DNA from: Halomonas getboli
Lineage (GTDB): Bacteria; Pseudomonadota; Gammaproteobacteria; Pseudomonadales; Halomonadaceae
Length of the DNA: 64,000 nucleotides
Reading direction: 5' to 3'
Assembly (NCBI RefSeq): GCF_023094245.1
Contig: NZ_JALMEW010000007.1
Coordinates: 62,001 to 126,000 of the forward strand
Shown: piece after piece, positions 15,392 to 23,039 of the stretch
How the letters are laid out: each line of letters opens with the position of its first letter
How positions within the stretch are numbered: position 1 is the first letter of the stretch
The notes under the pieces: model-generated
What the model was told of the DNA's origin: nothing
Seen by the model: the letters and a program-made list of their open reading frames with translations, nothing else
Databases searched by the model: none
Translations under genes and position numbers: made by a program

Positions 15392-15408
15392 CTTAAAGTC
15401 GACTTAAG
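15392..15408 (-). promoter_or_regulatory. PmrA/QseB-type response-regulator box
   Basis: On the minus strand the 17-mer is CTTAAGTCGACTTTAAG: two TTAAG half sites with an 11-bp period (one helical turn), the arrangement known for PmrA and QseB dimers. It lies 62 bp upstream of the 96-residue membrane protein start. Confidence 0.75.
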
Positions 15409-15440
15409 CCACAATAGGGATCGGACATGACGACGCCGTG

Positions 15441-16811
15441 TCAGGGCCGGGGCAGCCACACCTGCACCCGCAGGCCGCCGCCCGGCGCGTCGTCCAGCGT
15501 CAGCCGGCCGCCGTGGCGCTGTACCAGGCGGTCCACGATGGACAGCCCCAGGCCGGCGCCGGCTCCCGAGCCGCCGCGGTGGAAGCGGGCCAGCGCCTGC
15601 TGGCGGTGCGCCTCGGGAATGCCGGGGCCGCTGTCGTCCACCTGCAGCCTCAGGGCCTGCGCCTCCGCGCTGAGGGCGACGTCGATGCGGCTGCCGGCGG
15701 GGGAGTGGCGGATGGCGTTGCCGACCAGGTTCTGCATCAGGGTGGCCACCGCCCCGGGCTCGGTGCGCAGCCGCCAGTCGGCGCCGTCGTCGGCCTCCAG
15801 ATGCAGGCTCTGGCGGTGGTCGGTGGCCAGCGGCATCAGCTCGGCCAGCGACTCGCGCACCTCGTGCAGCAGGTCGATGCGCTGGTCCGGCGCGCTTTCC
15901 TGTTCCGGGTCCAGGCGCGCCAGGGTCAGCAGCTGGCCGACCACCCGGGTGGTGCGCGCCAGGCCGTCGCGCAGCAGGGTCAGCGCCTCGCGGCGATCCT
16001 CCGGGTCCTCGGCGGCCAGGGCGTTCTGGGCGTGGAGGTCGAGCACCGTCAGCGGCGTGCGCAGCTCGTGGGCGGCGTCGGCGATGAAGCGTTTCTCGCG
16101 GCTGCGCAGCCGGCGAATCCGCGCCAGCAGGCCGTTGAGGGCGCCGACGATGGTGGCCAGCTCGCGGGGCAGCGGGTCGTCGGGCAGGGGATTCAGCCGC
16201 TGGGGGTCGCGGGCCTCGATCTGGGTGGCCAGCCGCGACAGCGGCCGCAGGCCCCAGCCGATCGCCCACCACAGCAGCGCCGCCAGCGCCGGCAAGCCCA
16301 GCAGGTCGGGCACCAGGGTGCGCAGGGCGATGCCGGTGACCAGCTCGCCGCGCACGTCGCCGCGCTCGCCGACCAGCACCCGCAGGTCGCCGTCGCCGCC
16401 GAGGGCGAACACGCGCCATTCGTGGCCGTCCAGCGTCTCGTCGCCGTAGCCGGCCCGGCGGTCGGTGAAGGGCTCGGCCGGCGCGCCGGCCGAGCGCAGC
16501 AGCAGCCGATCGCCGCGCCAGGCCTGGAAGGCCACCTTGCCCTCGTAGCGATGGCCGTCATCGGGCGAGAGGCCGGGGGCGTCGCGGCGCAGGGCGCCGT
16601 CGAGGCTCGCCAGCAGGGCGTCGCGCCGGGCCTCGGGCAGCGGTGCGTGCACCAGACCCTCCAGCAGCCGGGCGTGCTGGGCCAGGCGAGCGTCGAACAG
16701 CGCTTCTACCTCGTGGGCGGCGTCGCGGTAGCTGGTCACGCCGATCGCCAGCATGCACAGCGCGACCACGGCCAGCACGAGGCCCAGGGTGCGGCGGCGG
16801 ATCGAGCTCAT
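15441..16811 (-). CDS. Sensor histidine kinase, QseC/PmrB-like
   Basis: A 456-residue inner-membrane kinase: TM helix at about 8-26, periplasmic domain of about 130 residues (DUF of QseC type), second TM at about 165-185, HAMP-like linker, HisKA box FIADAAHELRTPL with the phosphorylated His near 247, N box NLVGNAIRHSP, G1 VDDSGPGIP, F/G2 GGSGAGAGLGLSIV. All catalytic boxes are intact. Its start overlaps the response-regulator stop by four bases (ATGA), so it is the last gene of the operon that begins with the thermostable-hemolysin-family gene. The periplasmic ligand is unknown; in QseC/PmrB relatives it is a metal, polycation or signal molecule. Confidence 0.92.
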   Translation of the reverse strand: MSSIRRRTLGLVLAVVALCMLAIGVTSYRDAAHEVEALFDARLAQHARLLEGLVHAPLPEARRDALLASLDGALRRDAPGLSPDDGHRYEGKVAFQAWRGDRLLLRSAGAPAEPFTDRRAGYGDETLDGHEWRVFALGGDGDLRVLVGERGDVRGELVTGIALRTLVPDLLGLPALAALLWWAIGWGLRPLSRLATQIEARDPQRLNPLPDDPLPRELATIVGALNGLLARIRRLRSREKRFIADAAHELRTPLTVLDLHAQNALAAEDPEDRREALTLLRDGLARTTRVVGQLLTLARLDPEQESAPDQRIDLLHEVRESLAELMPLATDHRQSLHLEADDGADWRLRTEPGAVATLMQNLVGNAIRHSPAGSRIDVALSAEAQALRLQVDDSGPGIPEAHRQQALARFHRGGSGAGAGLGLSIVDRLVQRHGGRLTLDDAPGGGLRVQVWLPRP

Positions 16812-17503
16812 GCGTGCTTGTTCTCGGGCGTCTCGTCGGCCGGCGCCTTGTCCATGATGTAGCCGATGCCGCGCAGGGTGCGGATCAGCTCCGGCGCCAG
16901 CTTCTTGCGCAGATGGTGAACGTGGACCTCGATGGCGTTGCTCTCGACGTCCTCGTCCCAGCCGTAGAGCAGGCGGGTCAGGGTATCGCGGGTGAAGGCG
17001 TGGCCCGGATGGCTGAGGAATTCCTGCAGCAGGGTGAACTCGCGGCGCGACAGCGACACCGGCTCGCCCTGGTAGGTGACGCGGCGGTTCTCCGGGTCGA
17101 GCACCACCCCGCGATGGCGCAGCTCGCTGCTGGCGAGCCCCTGGCTGCGGCGCAGCAGGGCGCGCAGGCGGGCCTTGAGCTCGTCGACCTCGAAGGGCTT
17201 GACCAGGTAGTCGTCGGCGCCGGCGTCCAGGCCCTGGATGCGCTCCTCGATGCCGTCGCGGGCGGTCAGCACCAGCACCGGCACCCGGTTGCCGACACGC
17301 CGCAGCCGCTCGAGCAGGTCGATGCCGTCGAGTCGCGGCAGGCCCAGGTCGAGAATGACGGCATCGAAGGGTTCCTCGTCGCGCAGGGCGTTGAGGGCGT
17401 CGATGCCGTCGTCGAGGATGTCGACGGTGTAGTGCTCGGGTTTCAGCGCCAGGCGAATGCCCGACGCCAGGCTGGGATCGTCCTCCACCAGCAGTATGCG
17501 CAT
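16808..17503 (-). CDS. OmpR-family response regulator, QseB/PmrA-like
   Basis: A 231-residue regulator: receiver domain (MRILLVEDDPSL start, phospho-acceptor in AVILDLGLPRLDG at about Asp51, Lys of YLVKPF) and a C-terminal winged helix (EFTLLQEFLSHPGHAFTRDT; VHHLRKKL recognition region). The sequence belongs to the PmrA/QseB/TctD branch. This branch binds direct TTAAG repeats with an 11-bp period; three such sites occur in the window (12277, 15392, 21815), including one at the head of its own operon. Its start is 12 bp after the TPR gene stop. It is therefore predicted to autoregulate. Confidence 0.93.
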   Translation of the reverse strand: MRILLVEDDPSLASGIRLALKPEHYTVDILDDGIDALNALRDEEPFDAVILDLGLPRLDGIDLLERLRRVGNRVPVLVLTARDGIEERIQGLDAGADDYLVKPFEVDELKARLRALLRRSQGLASSELRHRGVVLDPENRRVTYQGEPVSLSRREFTLLQEFLSHPGHAFTRDTLTRLLYGWDEDVESNAIEVHVHHLRKKLAPELIRTLRGIGYIMDKAPADETPENKHA

Positions 17504-17515
17504 GGGCGTTCCTTG

Positions 17516-18178
17516 TCAGTGGTCGAGCTGCTCGAGCAGGGCTCGCACCTCCTGGCGGCGTCCGGCGTCGGCGCGCTCCCGGCCGGGGCGCGGCGCGGCC
17601 TCGAGAGCGTGGCGCAAGGCCCGACGGGCCTCCTGGTCGCGACCCTGCTGGTGCAGATAGTCGCCCCAGAAGTACAGGCTGTCGAGTCCGTCGGGCGAGA
17701 TCGACAGTCCACGCTGGAGATAGCGCTCGGCCTTGTCGTCGTCGCCGAAGGACACCGGCCAGCCCGGCACCTGGTAGTAGAGCGCGCCGAGGCTGGTATA
17801 GGCGGCGCCGTCGAGGGCCATCGGATCCAGCGACAGCGCGGTCTCGAGCTCCTCGCGGGCCTGCTTGACCAGACTCAGCGCCGAGAGCCCGCCGCTGGCG
17901 CCGGCCTGGGTGGAGCGCACGATGCCGGCCCAGGTGTGCAGCTCGGCGGCCTCCGGATGGGCGGCCACCGCCTGCTCGGCGCGGTCGGCCAGCGCGGCGT
18001 AGGCGTCTTCCTGCTGGTTCTCGGGCAGCTCGTAGCGAATCTCGGCCCAGCGCGACTGCAGCCCGTCTACGGCGTCGGCGACCTCGGGCGTCATGGCCAG
18101 GGCGGCGGCGGGAACGGCGGTCAGCGCGGCCAGCGTCGAGACGGCCGCGAACGTCAGCGAAACGAGGCGTCGGGTCAT
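17516..18178 (-). CDS. Periplasmic TPR-repeat protein of unknown function
   Basis: A 220-residue protein with a signal peptide (cleavage near residue 29, ...AAALA-MTPEV) and several tetratricopeptide-like helical pairs, for example YAALADRAEQAVAAHPEAAEL, REELETALSLDPMALDGAAY, AERYLQRGLSISPDGLDSLY and EARRALRHALEAAP. A scaffold or binding role in the periplasm is likely. It overlaps the upstream SDR gene by four bases and is followed by the response regulator 12 bp later, so it is an integral part of this operon and may link the pathway or its product to the sensor kinase; that link is inference. Confidence 0.78.
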   Translation of the reverse strand: MTRRLVSLTFAAVSTLAALTAVPAAALAMTPEVADAVDGLQSRWAEIRYELPENQQEDAYAALADRAEQAVAAHPEAAELHTWAGIVRSTQAGASGGLSALSLVKQAREELETALSLDPMALDGAAYTSLGALYYQVPGWPVSFGDDDKAERYLQRGLSISPDGLDSLYFWGDYLHQQGRDQEARRALRHALEAAPRPGRERADAGRRQEVRALLEQLDH

Positions 18179-19005
18179 GGCGTGTGTCCCCTGGGCGGCG
18201 CGATGAAGCGGCGGATGGTCGGCAGTTGGCGGCGGAGTGCGCGGTCGATCAGCCCCGGCCACAGGGCGTTGAGCCGCGCGAAGATCGGCTCGGCGCCGCC
18301 CAGGCGTGTCTCCTTGCGGCCGCGTTCGATGGCGCGACGGATCTGGACGGCCACCGTTTCCGGGGCGTCCATGGTGTTGCCCAGCGCCCGGTTCATCTCC
18401 TCCATGGCCGGGGCGTTCATGGCGGTGCGGGTGGCCCGCGGAGCGATGTAGTGTACGGCGATCGGCGAATCCGCCAGCTCGCGGCGCAGCGCCTGGGTGA
18501 AGCCGTAGAGCGCGAACTTGGTGGCGCAGTAGGCGGCCTGGCCGGGATAGCCGATATGGCCGAAGGCCGAGCCGACGTTGACGATCAGGCCCTGCTCGGC
18601 GCGGCACAGCTGCGGCAGCATGGCGCGGGTCAGCTGCAGGGTCGCGGTCAGGTTGATGGCCACCAGCTGCTCGATGGCCTCGTCGTCGGTGTGCTTGAAC
18701 AGTTCGGCGCGGTTGGCGCCGGCGGCATTGAGCAGCATGGTGCAATGCAGCCGCTCGGCGACGGCCACCAGCCGGGCGCGATCCTCGGCGCGGGTGAGGT
18801 CGGCGGGCTGAGCCGTGACCTGGCCGGGGTGCCGGCGGCACAGCTGCTCCAGGGTCTCGGCGTCGCGGCCGGTGACCAGCAGCTGGGCGCCGGCGGCGGC
18901 GAGCTCGTCGACCAGGGCCTGGCCGATGCCGCCGCTGGCGCCGGTGATCAGCACCCGCTGGCCGGGCCAGCCCTCGGCGAGATAGTGCGGCTCAAACCAG
19001 CGCAT
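18175..19005 (-). CDS. Short-chain dehydrogenase/reductase (SDR)
   Basis: A 276-residue classical SDR: cofactor motif VLITGASGGIGQAL at about residue 18, NAAGANR, catalytic serine in VNVGSAFGHIG, and YCATK with the catalytic Tyr and Lys. C-terminal RRFIAPPRGH extension is basic. It would reduce or oxidise a carbonyl/alcohol, NADP preferred or not unknown. Its first 14 bases overlap the end of the ligase/TenA fusion gene and its last four overlap the TPR gene, implying a common pathway. Confidence 0.88.
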   Translation of the reverse strand: MRWFEPHYLAEGWPGQRVLITGASGGIGQALVDELAAAGAQLLVTGRDAETLEQLCRRHPGQVTAQPADLTRAEDRARLVAVAERLHCTMLLNAAGANRAELFKHTDDEAIEQLVAINLTATLQLTRAMLPQLCRAEQGLIVNVGSAFGHIGYPGQAAYCATKFALYGFTQALRRELADSPIAVHYIAPRATRTAMNAPAMEEMNRALGNTMDAPETVAVQIRRAIERGRKETRLGGAEPIFARLNALWPGLIDRALRRQLPTIRRFIAPPRGHTP

Positions 19006-21151
19006 CGGTGAGCTCCTGGGCGGCCGTGCCCCCCGTGCAGCGGGCGGTGACGCCCCGGAACATGGCGCCGTAGAGGCGATAGACCATGCGCGCGGCCTCG
19101 ATCACCGCGTTCAGGTCGTCCTCCTCCAGGCGGTCGATCAGCTTCTCGAAGAAGGCCAGGTGGCCGACGTCGAGGCTGCCGTGGGAGCTCAGGTAGCGTA
19201 CGGCATCGTCGGGCAGCTCGAGGCTGGCCTGGAGCTGCTCGGCGGCGCGGGTGGCCACCGCGGTGCTGGTGCCCTCGAGCACCTGGACCATGCCGAAGAA
19301 GGCCACCGGGTTGCCGTGCTCGATCTGGTCGCGCACGTAGGCCACCATCAGCGTCGTGGCCGGATCGGGCGTGGCGGCGGCTGCGGCCTCGGGGTCGCCG
19401 CCGGCGGCGCGGATGTCGTCGAGGATCCACTGCTCGTGGCCATATTCCTCCTCGATGTACTCCACCAGGGCACCGCGCAGCCAGCCCAGCCGGTCGGGCA
19501 GGCGGGCGCCGCAGGCCATCATCAGCGGCACCGTGAAGCGCACGTGGTGGTAGGCCTGGCCGAGGAAGGCCAGGTACTCCTCGCGCCCGACCTCGCCTTG
19601 CATGGCGCGGGTCATCATGGGCGTGTCGAGCAGCCACTCGCGTTCGCTGCGGGTGGCGTCCTGAAGGCGTTGATAGGCACTCATGGGGTCACTCCTCGTC
19701 GGTCGTGATGCGTCGTCCGGGCTGGAGAGGGTCAGCCAGTCACGGTGGGCGGCCAGGATGGCCTCGCGGCGCAGGCGGCCGTTGGCCGTCAGCTGGTCGT
19801 TGTGCGGGGTGAAGGGGGCGCTGCGGCGCCATTCGCCAACCCGGGCGTAGTCCGGCAGGCTGGCGTTGGCGGCGGCGATCTCGGCGTCGATGAAGTCGTC
19901 GGAGAGCCCCGCGGCCGTGGGCACGATCAGCGCCCGGTTATGGGGCAGGGCCTCGCCGTGGACCATGGCCTGGGCGATGCCCGGGCGGGTGGCGAGCACG
20001 CCCTCCACCCACTGGGGGTCGACGTTGCGGCCGTAGGCGGTGATGAAGACCTCGCGGCGGCGACCCTCCAGCACCAGGGCGTCGCCCTCCCAGCGGCCCA
20101 GGTCGCCGGTGGCGTGCCAGCCGGCGACCGGCGGCTCGCCCAGATAGCCGAGCATGGTGGCGCCGGCCACCTCGACCTCGCCGTCGTCGCTAAGCCGCAC
20201 CCGGGCGTGGGGCAGCGGGCGGCCGACGCCGTGGGGCGCCTCGCCGGGCCGGTTGAGGCATACCACCGAGGCGCACTCGGAGAGGCCGTAGCCCTCCGCC
20301 ACCGGCCAGCCGGCGGCCAGGGCGCGCTCGAGCAGCGGCGCGGCGACCCGGGCGCCGCCCACCGCCACCAGGCGCAGCCCTTCAGGCGCGCGGGGGGCGG
20401 CGTCCACCAGCGCCTGGAGCTGCTGGGGCACCAGGATCAGGCTGTGCGGCCGGTAGCGCTCGATGGCCGCCAGCGCGGCCTCGGCGTCGAAGCCGCTGGC
20501 GCCCTGCCAGCCGAGCTCGGCGGCGCCGGGCAGCGCCACGCCGGCGCCGAGCCACAGCGGCAGGTAGAGCCCGCCGAGGTTCTCGAGCAGGGTGGCCAGC
20601 GGCAGCATCGCCAGGTGGCGTTCGATATGGGCCGGGGCGACCGCCTCGGCGAGGCTCATCGCCACCGCCAGCACCGCCTCGGTGTCCAGGCACACGCCCT
20701 TGGGGGCGGCGCTGGTGCCGGAGGTGAAGGTGATGCGGGTGGTGCCAGGGTGCAGCGCCGGCGGTTCGGTCACCGCGCGGGTGGCTATGCCGTCGGGTCC
20801 GGGCGTGGCGAAGCCCAGCGCCTCGCCGCCGGAGCCGATCCAGGCATCGAGGCCGGCCCGCTCGACCAGGTGACGACGCTGGGCGTCGCCGAAGAAGGCC
20901 GGCACCGGCACCGCCACGCGCGAATCGGCCAGCAGCGCCAGGTCCCACAGCGCCCACTCGACGCCGTTGTCCAGCGCCAGGCCCACGCGATTCGCGCCGG
21001 CCGCCGCCAGCCGCGCCCGGCGTTCGTCGATGGCGGCGGCCAGTTCGCCGTAGCTCAGGCACTGGGTGCCGTCCCACAGCGCCGTCGCCTCGGGGTCGCG
21101 CTCGGCGTGGGCGGCCAGGCGCTCGAGGAAGCGTTCACGCCGGTCGGACAT
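18992..21151 (-). CDS. Fusion: acyl-AMP ligase + TenA/haem-oxygenase-like (HDO-type) domain
   Basis: One uninterrupted frame of 719 codons. Residues 1 to about 485 form an ANL adenylating enzyme: A3 loop ITFTSGTSAAPKG, A5-like GYGLSECASVV, A7 HATGDLGRW, A8 GRRREVFITAYGRNVDPQWVE. At the A10 position NGRLRR replaces the usual GK, so the catalytic lysine appears to be Arg. Residues 490-719 form a helical TenA/Haem_oxygenas_2-like domain with E/H metal-ligand type motifs EEEYGHEQW and LDVGHLAFFEK, as in iron-dependent oxidases such as UndA. Met490 (19684) is preceded by GAGGAG, so a free second product by internal initiation is possible. In relatives the two may be separate genes. It overlaps the upstream gene by 17 bp. 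Confidence 0.83.
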   Translation of the reverse strand: MSDRRERFLERLAAHAERDPEATALWDGTQCLSYGELAAAIDERRARLAAAGANRVGLALDNGVEWALWDLALLADSRVAVPVPAFFGDAQRRHLVERAGLDAWIGSGGEALGFATPGPDGIATRAVTEPPALHPGTTRITFTSGTSAAPKGVCLDTEAVLAVAMSLAEAVAPAHIERHLAMLPLATLLENLGGLYLPLWLGAGVALPGAAELGWQGASGFDAEAALAAIERYRPHSLILVPQQLQALVDAAPRAPEGLRLVAVGGARVAAPLLERALAAGWPVAEGYGLSECASVVCLNRPGEAPHGVGRPLPHARVRLSDDGEVEVAGATMLGYLGEPPVAGWHATGDLGRWEGDALVLEGRRREVFITAYGRNVDPQWVEGVLATRPGIAQAMVHGEALPHNRALIVPTAAGLSDDFIDAEIAAANASLPDYARVGEWRRSAPFTPHNDQLTANGRLRREAILAAHRDWLTLSSPDDASRPTRSDPMSAYQRLQDATRSEREWLLDTPMMTRAMQGEVGREEYLAFLGQAYHHVRFTVPLMMACGARLPDRLGWLRGALVEYIEEEYGHEQWILDDIRAAGGDPEAAAAATPDPATTLMVAYVRDQIEHGNPVAFFGMVQVLEGTSTAVATRAAEQLQASLELPDDAVRYLSSHGSLDVGHLAFFEKLIDRLEEDDLNAVIEAARMVYRLYGAMFRGVTARCTGGTAAQELTDALV

Positions 21152-21770
21152 GATCGTCCTCCCGCAGCGCCGAGAGCAGGCCGGCGGTGCGCAGCCGCTC
21201 GCGGGCCAGGCGCAGGTCGCCGGCCATCACCCAGGGGTGCTGGTCGTAGTAGTGGCCCCAGGCCTCGCGCTCCTCGCCCAGCCAGGCCGGATCGGCGAGG
21301 CGCAGCGGCATCAGCTCGATGCCCAGGCGGCGGATGCCGTTGATCACCGCCGGGATGGCCGTGAACAGCACCCAGTGCAGGCCCTCGCCCGCGAGCTGGT
21401 CGATCAGATAGGGAAACAGCACTCGCTGCAGGCCACGGCGGGTGCTCACCAGATTGCCGATCTCGGCGATATGGCCGCGGGCGATCGGCGTGCCCAGGGC
21501 CTGGGTCATGCAGGCCTCGGCGGGCGCCTCGAGGTAGCCCTCCTGGAACAGCCGTCCCTCGTCGGCGCGCCGCACGCCTACCGCGGCCACGGGGTGCTCC
21601 TGCTGCCACAGGCCGAACAGGCGCGGCAGATACTGGGAGATACGGGCGTCATGCTGAGTGGCGAAGCAGTGGCTGACCAGCTGTTCCAGCTGGCGGCGTT
21701 CCGACCAGTGGCGGGCTTCGCGCCATTCGATCGGCGGTTCGGCGGTGGAGCGTGTGGCGGTCAAGGACAT
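21135..21770 (-). CDS. Thermostable hemolysin family protein (GNAT/AHL-synthase-like fold)
   Basis: A 211-residue protein of the T_hemolysin family (Vibrio delta-VPH). Despite the name, the family's sequence pattern resembles N-acyltransferase/autoinducer-synthase folds rather than pore formers: no signal peptide, and motifs RLFQEGYLEAPAEACM, HIAEIGNLVSTRRG and a C-terminal YYDQHPWVMAGDL. It opens the operon; a GGAG-type site precedes the ATG and a perfect PmrA-type box lies 45 bp upstream. Its 3' end overlaps the acyl-AMP ligase by 17 bp, suggesting that it uses an acyl group activated by that enzyme. Function in this setting is unknown to me. Confidence 0.82.
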   Translation of the reverse strand: MSLTATRSTAEPPIEWREARHWSERRQLEQLVSHCFATQHDARISQYLPRLFGLWQQEHPVAAVGVRRADEGRLFQEGYLEAPAEACMTQALGTPIARGHIAEIGNLVSTRRGLQRVLFPYLIDQLAGEGLHWVLFTAIPAVINGIRRLGIELMPLRLADPAWLGEEREAWGHYYDQHPWVMAGDLRLARERLRTAGLLSALREDDHVRPA

Positions 21771-21814
21771 CGGGGTGTCTCCGTGACGATTCCCCGACAG
21801 TGTGAGATGTGCAA

Positions 21815-21831
21815 CTTAACCGGCGCTTAAT
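21815..21831 (-). promoter_or_regulatory. PmrA/QseB-type response-regulator box at the head of the ligase/TCS operon
   Basis: On the minus strand the 17-mer is ATTAAGCGCCGGTTAAG: two perfect TTAAG half sites, 11-bp period, 45 bp from the first start codon. It matches the architecture of the site at 15392-15408. Confidence 0.75.
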
Positions 21832-21844
21832 TTGGCGAATTTGT

Positions 21845-21922
21845 TGAGAGGGAGGGGCGAGGGGAAAGGAGTAAGGGGGAAGGGGTGAGGTGCGAGGGGC
21901 GGAGAGTGAGGAGTGAGGAGAA
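21845..21922. repeat. Purine-rich intergenic repeat (GTGAGGAGTGAGG type)
   Basis: About 75 bases almost entirely of G and A on the + strand, built from variants of GGGTGAGG, GGAGTAAGG and AGTGAGGAGTGAGG. Similar tracts occur at about 14926-14952 and 55836-55930, always between genes. Confidence 0.65.
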
Positions 21923-21942
21923 CGCCGGCCCGAGGGCCGGCG
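21923..21942 (-). terminator. Hairpin after the DsrE/ABC operon
   Basis: CGCCGGCCC with GGGCCGGCG around a short loop, just past the DsrE stop; on the minus strand it is followed by TTCTCC. Confidence 0.55.
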
Positions 21943-21950
21943 CCGCTGCT

Positions 21951-22250
21951 TCAGGCGCGGATATAGGCCCAGCCGTCCATTTGCAGTTCCGCCAGGGTGA
22001 CCACGGCGGCGTCGACCTCGGCGATGCCGTCGGGATTCTCGAGCCCCTGGGCCTTCAGCGAGTTGCGGCACAGCCGCAGCCGCTCGTCGGTGGCGTCGGG
22101 TTCGGCCAGGGCGGCGGCCACGGCGGCGCCGTTGGCGACGATCAGCACTTCGGCCTCGGGGCGCGCGTTCAGCAGGTTGCGGGCGTTGCGCCGGGCCCTG
22201 GCCAGGCCATCGGCGGTGGGGGCGTGGAGCAGGACGCGCAGGTCGCTCAT
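21951..22250 (-). CDS. DsrE-family protein
   Basis: A 99-residue small alpha/beta protein: DLRVLLHAPTADGLARARRNARNLL start, AEVLIVANGAAVAAAL central strand-helix, and LRLCRNSLKAQGL with the single cysteine at the position used for persulfide handling in DsrE/TusD relatives. It would be a soluble cytosolic sulfur-carrier-like protein, though many members lack proven activity. It is the last gene of an operon whose first three genes form a nitrate/sulfonate/taurine-type importer, which makes a sulfur substrate for that importer more plausible. Confidence 0.8.
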   Translation of the reverse strand: MSDLRVLLHAPTADGLARARRNARNLLNARPEAEVLIVANGAAVAAALAEPDATDERLRLCRNSLKAQGLENPDGIAEVDAAVVTLAELQMDGWAYIRA

Positions 22251-22265
22251 CGGGCGTTTCCTCGT

Positions 22266-23039
22266 TCAGTGCTCGCCGATGGCGGCCTCGACGGCCTGCA
22301 CGTTGTCGGCGAAGTCGGGATGGTCGCGGCGCTCGGTGGCCGGCAGCGTGATCTCGTGGCGCGCCACCACGCCGGCCGGGCGGTCAGGCACCTGGCGGCC
22401 GAGCACTATCACCTGGTCGGCCAGCAGCACGGCCTCCTCGATGTCGTGGGTGACGAAGACGATCGCCGCCTCGGTGCGCTGGCGCAGGTCGATCAGCTCC
22501 TGCTGCAGGCGCCGGCGGGTGATGGCGTCGAGCGCCGAGAAGGGCTCGTCCATGAACAGCACCCGCGGGCGCACCGCCAGGGCGCGGGCGATGCCGACCC
22601 GCTGCTGCTGGCCGCCGGACAGCGTATGCGGCCAGCGCTCGGCGTAGTCCTCGAGGCCGACCAGCGCCAGCGGCTCCAGCGCGCGGCGGCGGCGCTCGTC
22701 GCGGGACAGCTCGAGCCCCTCGAGGCCCAGCTCCACGTTGGCGCGCACCCGCCGCCAGGGAAACAGCCGCGGGGCCTGGAAGACCATCGACCAGGCGCGG
22801 CTGTCGGCGTCGCGGCCGTGGGGGATGCTGACGCTGCCGGCCTGGGGCGTCAGCAGCCCGGTCAGGGCGCGCAGCAGGGTCGACTTGCCGACCCCGGAGG
22901 CGCCGACGATGGCGACGAACTCGCGCGGGCGCACGGCCAGGTCGACGCCGTCGAGCACCGTGGTGTCGGAAAAGCCGAGGCGGATGCCGTGGGCGGTCAG
23001 CACCGGGGCGGCGTCGAGGTCGTTGGCGTGGGCGCTCAT
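22266..23039 (-). CDS. ABC transporter ATP-binding protein, nitrate/sulfonate/taurine type
   Basis: A 257-residue ATPase: Walker A GASGVGKSTL, Q-loop, signature LSGGQQQRVGIARAL, Walker B VLFMDEPFSALD and a switch histidine in FVTHDIEEAVLLADQ. It matches the SsuB/TauB/NrtD group. Start at 23039 overlaps the permease stop by four bases. It energises import together with the two upstream genes. Confidence 0.9.
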   Translation of the reverse strand: MSAHANDLDAAPVLTAHGIRLGFSDTTVLDGVDLAVRPREFVAIVGASGVGKSTLLRALTGLLTPQAGSVSIPHGRDADSRAWSMVFQAPRLFPWRRVRANVELGLEGLELSRDERRRRALEPLALVGLEDYAERWPHTLSGGQQQRVGIARALAVRPRVLFMDEPFSALDAITRRRLQQELIDLRQRTEAAIVFVTHDIEEAVLLADQVIVLGRQVPDRPAGVVARHEITLPATERRDHPDFADNVQAVEAAIGEH

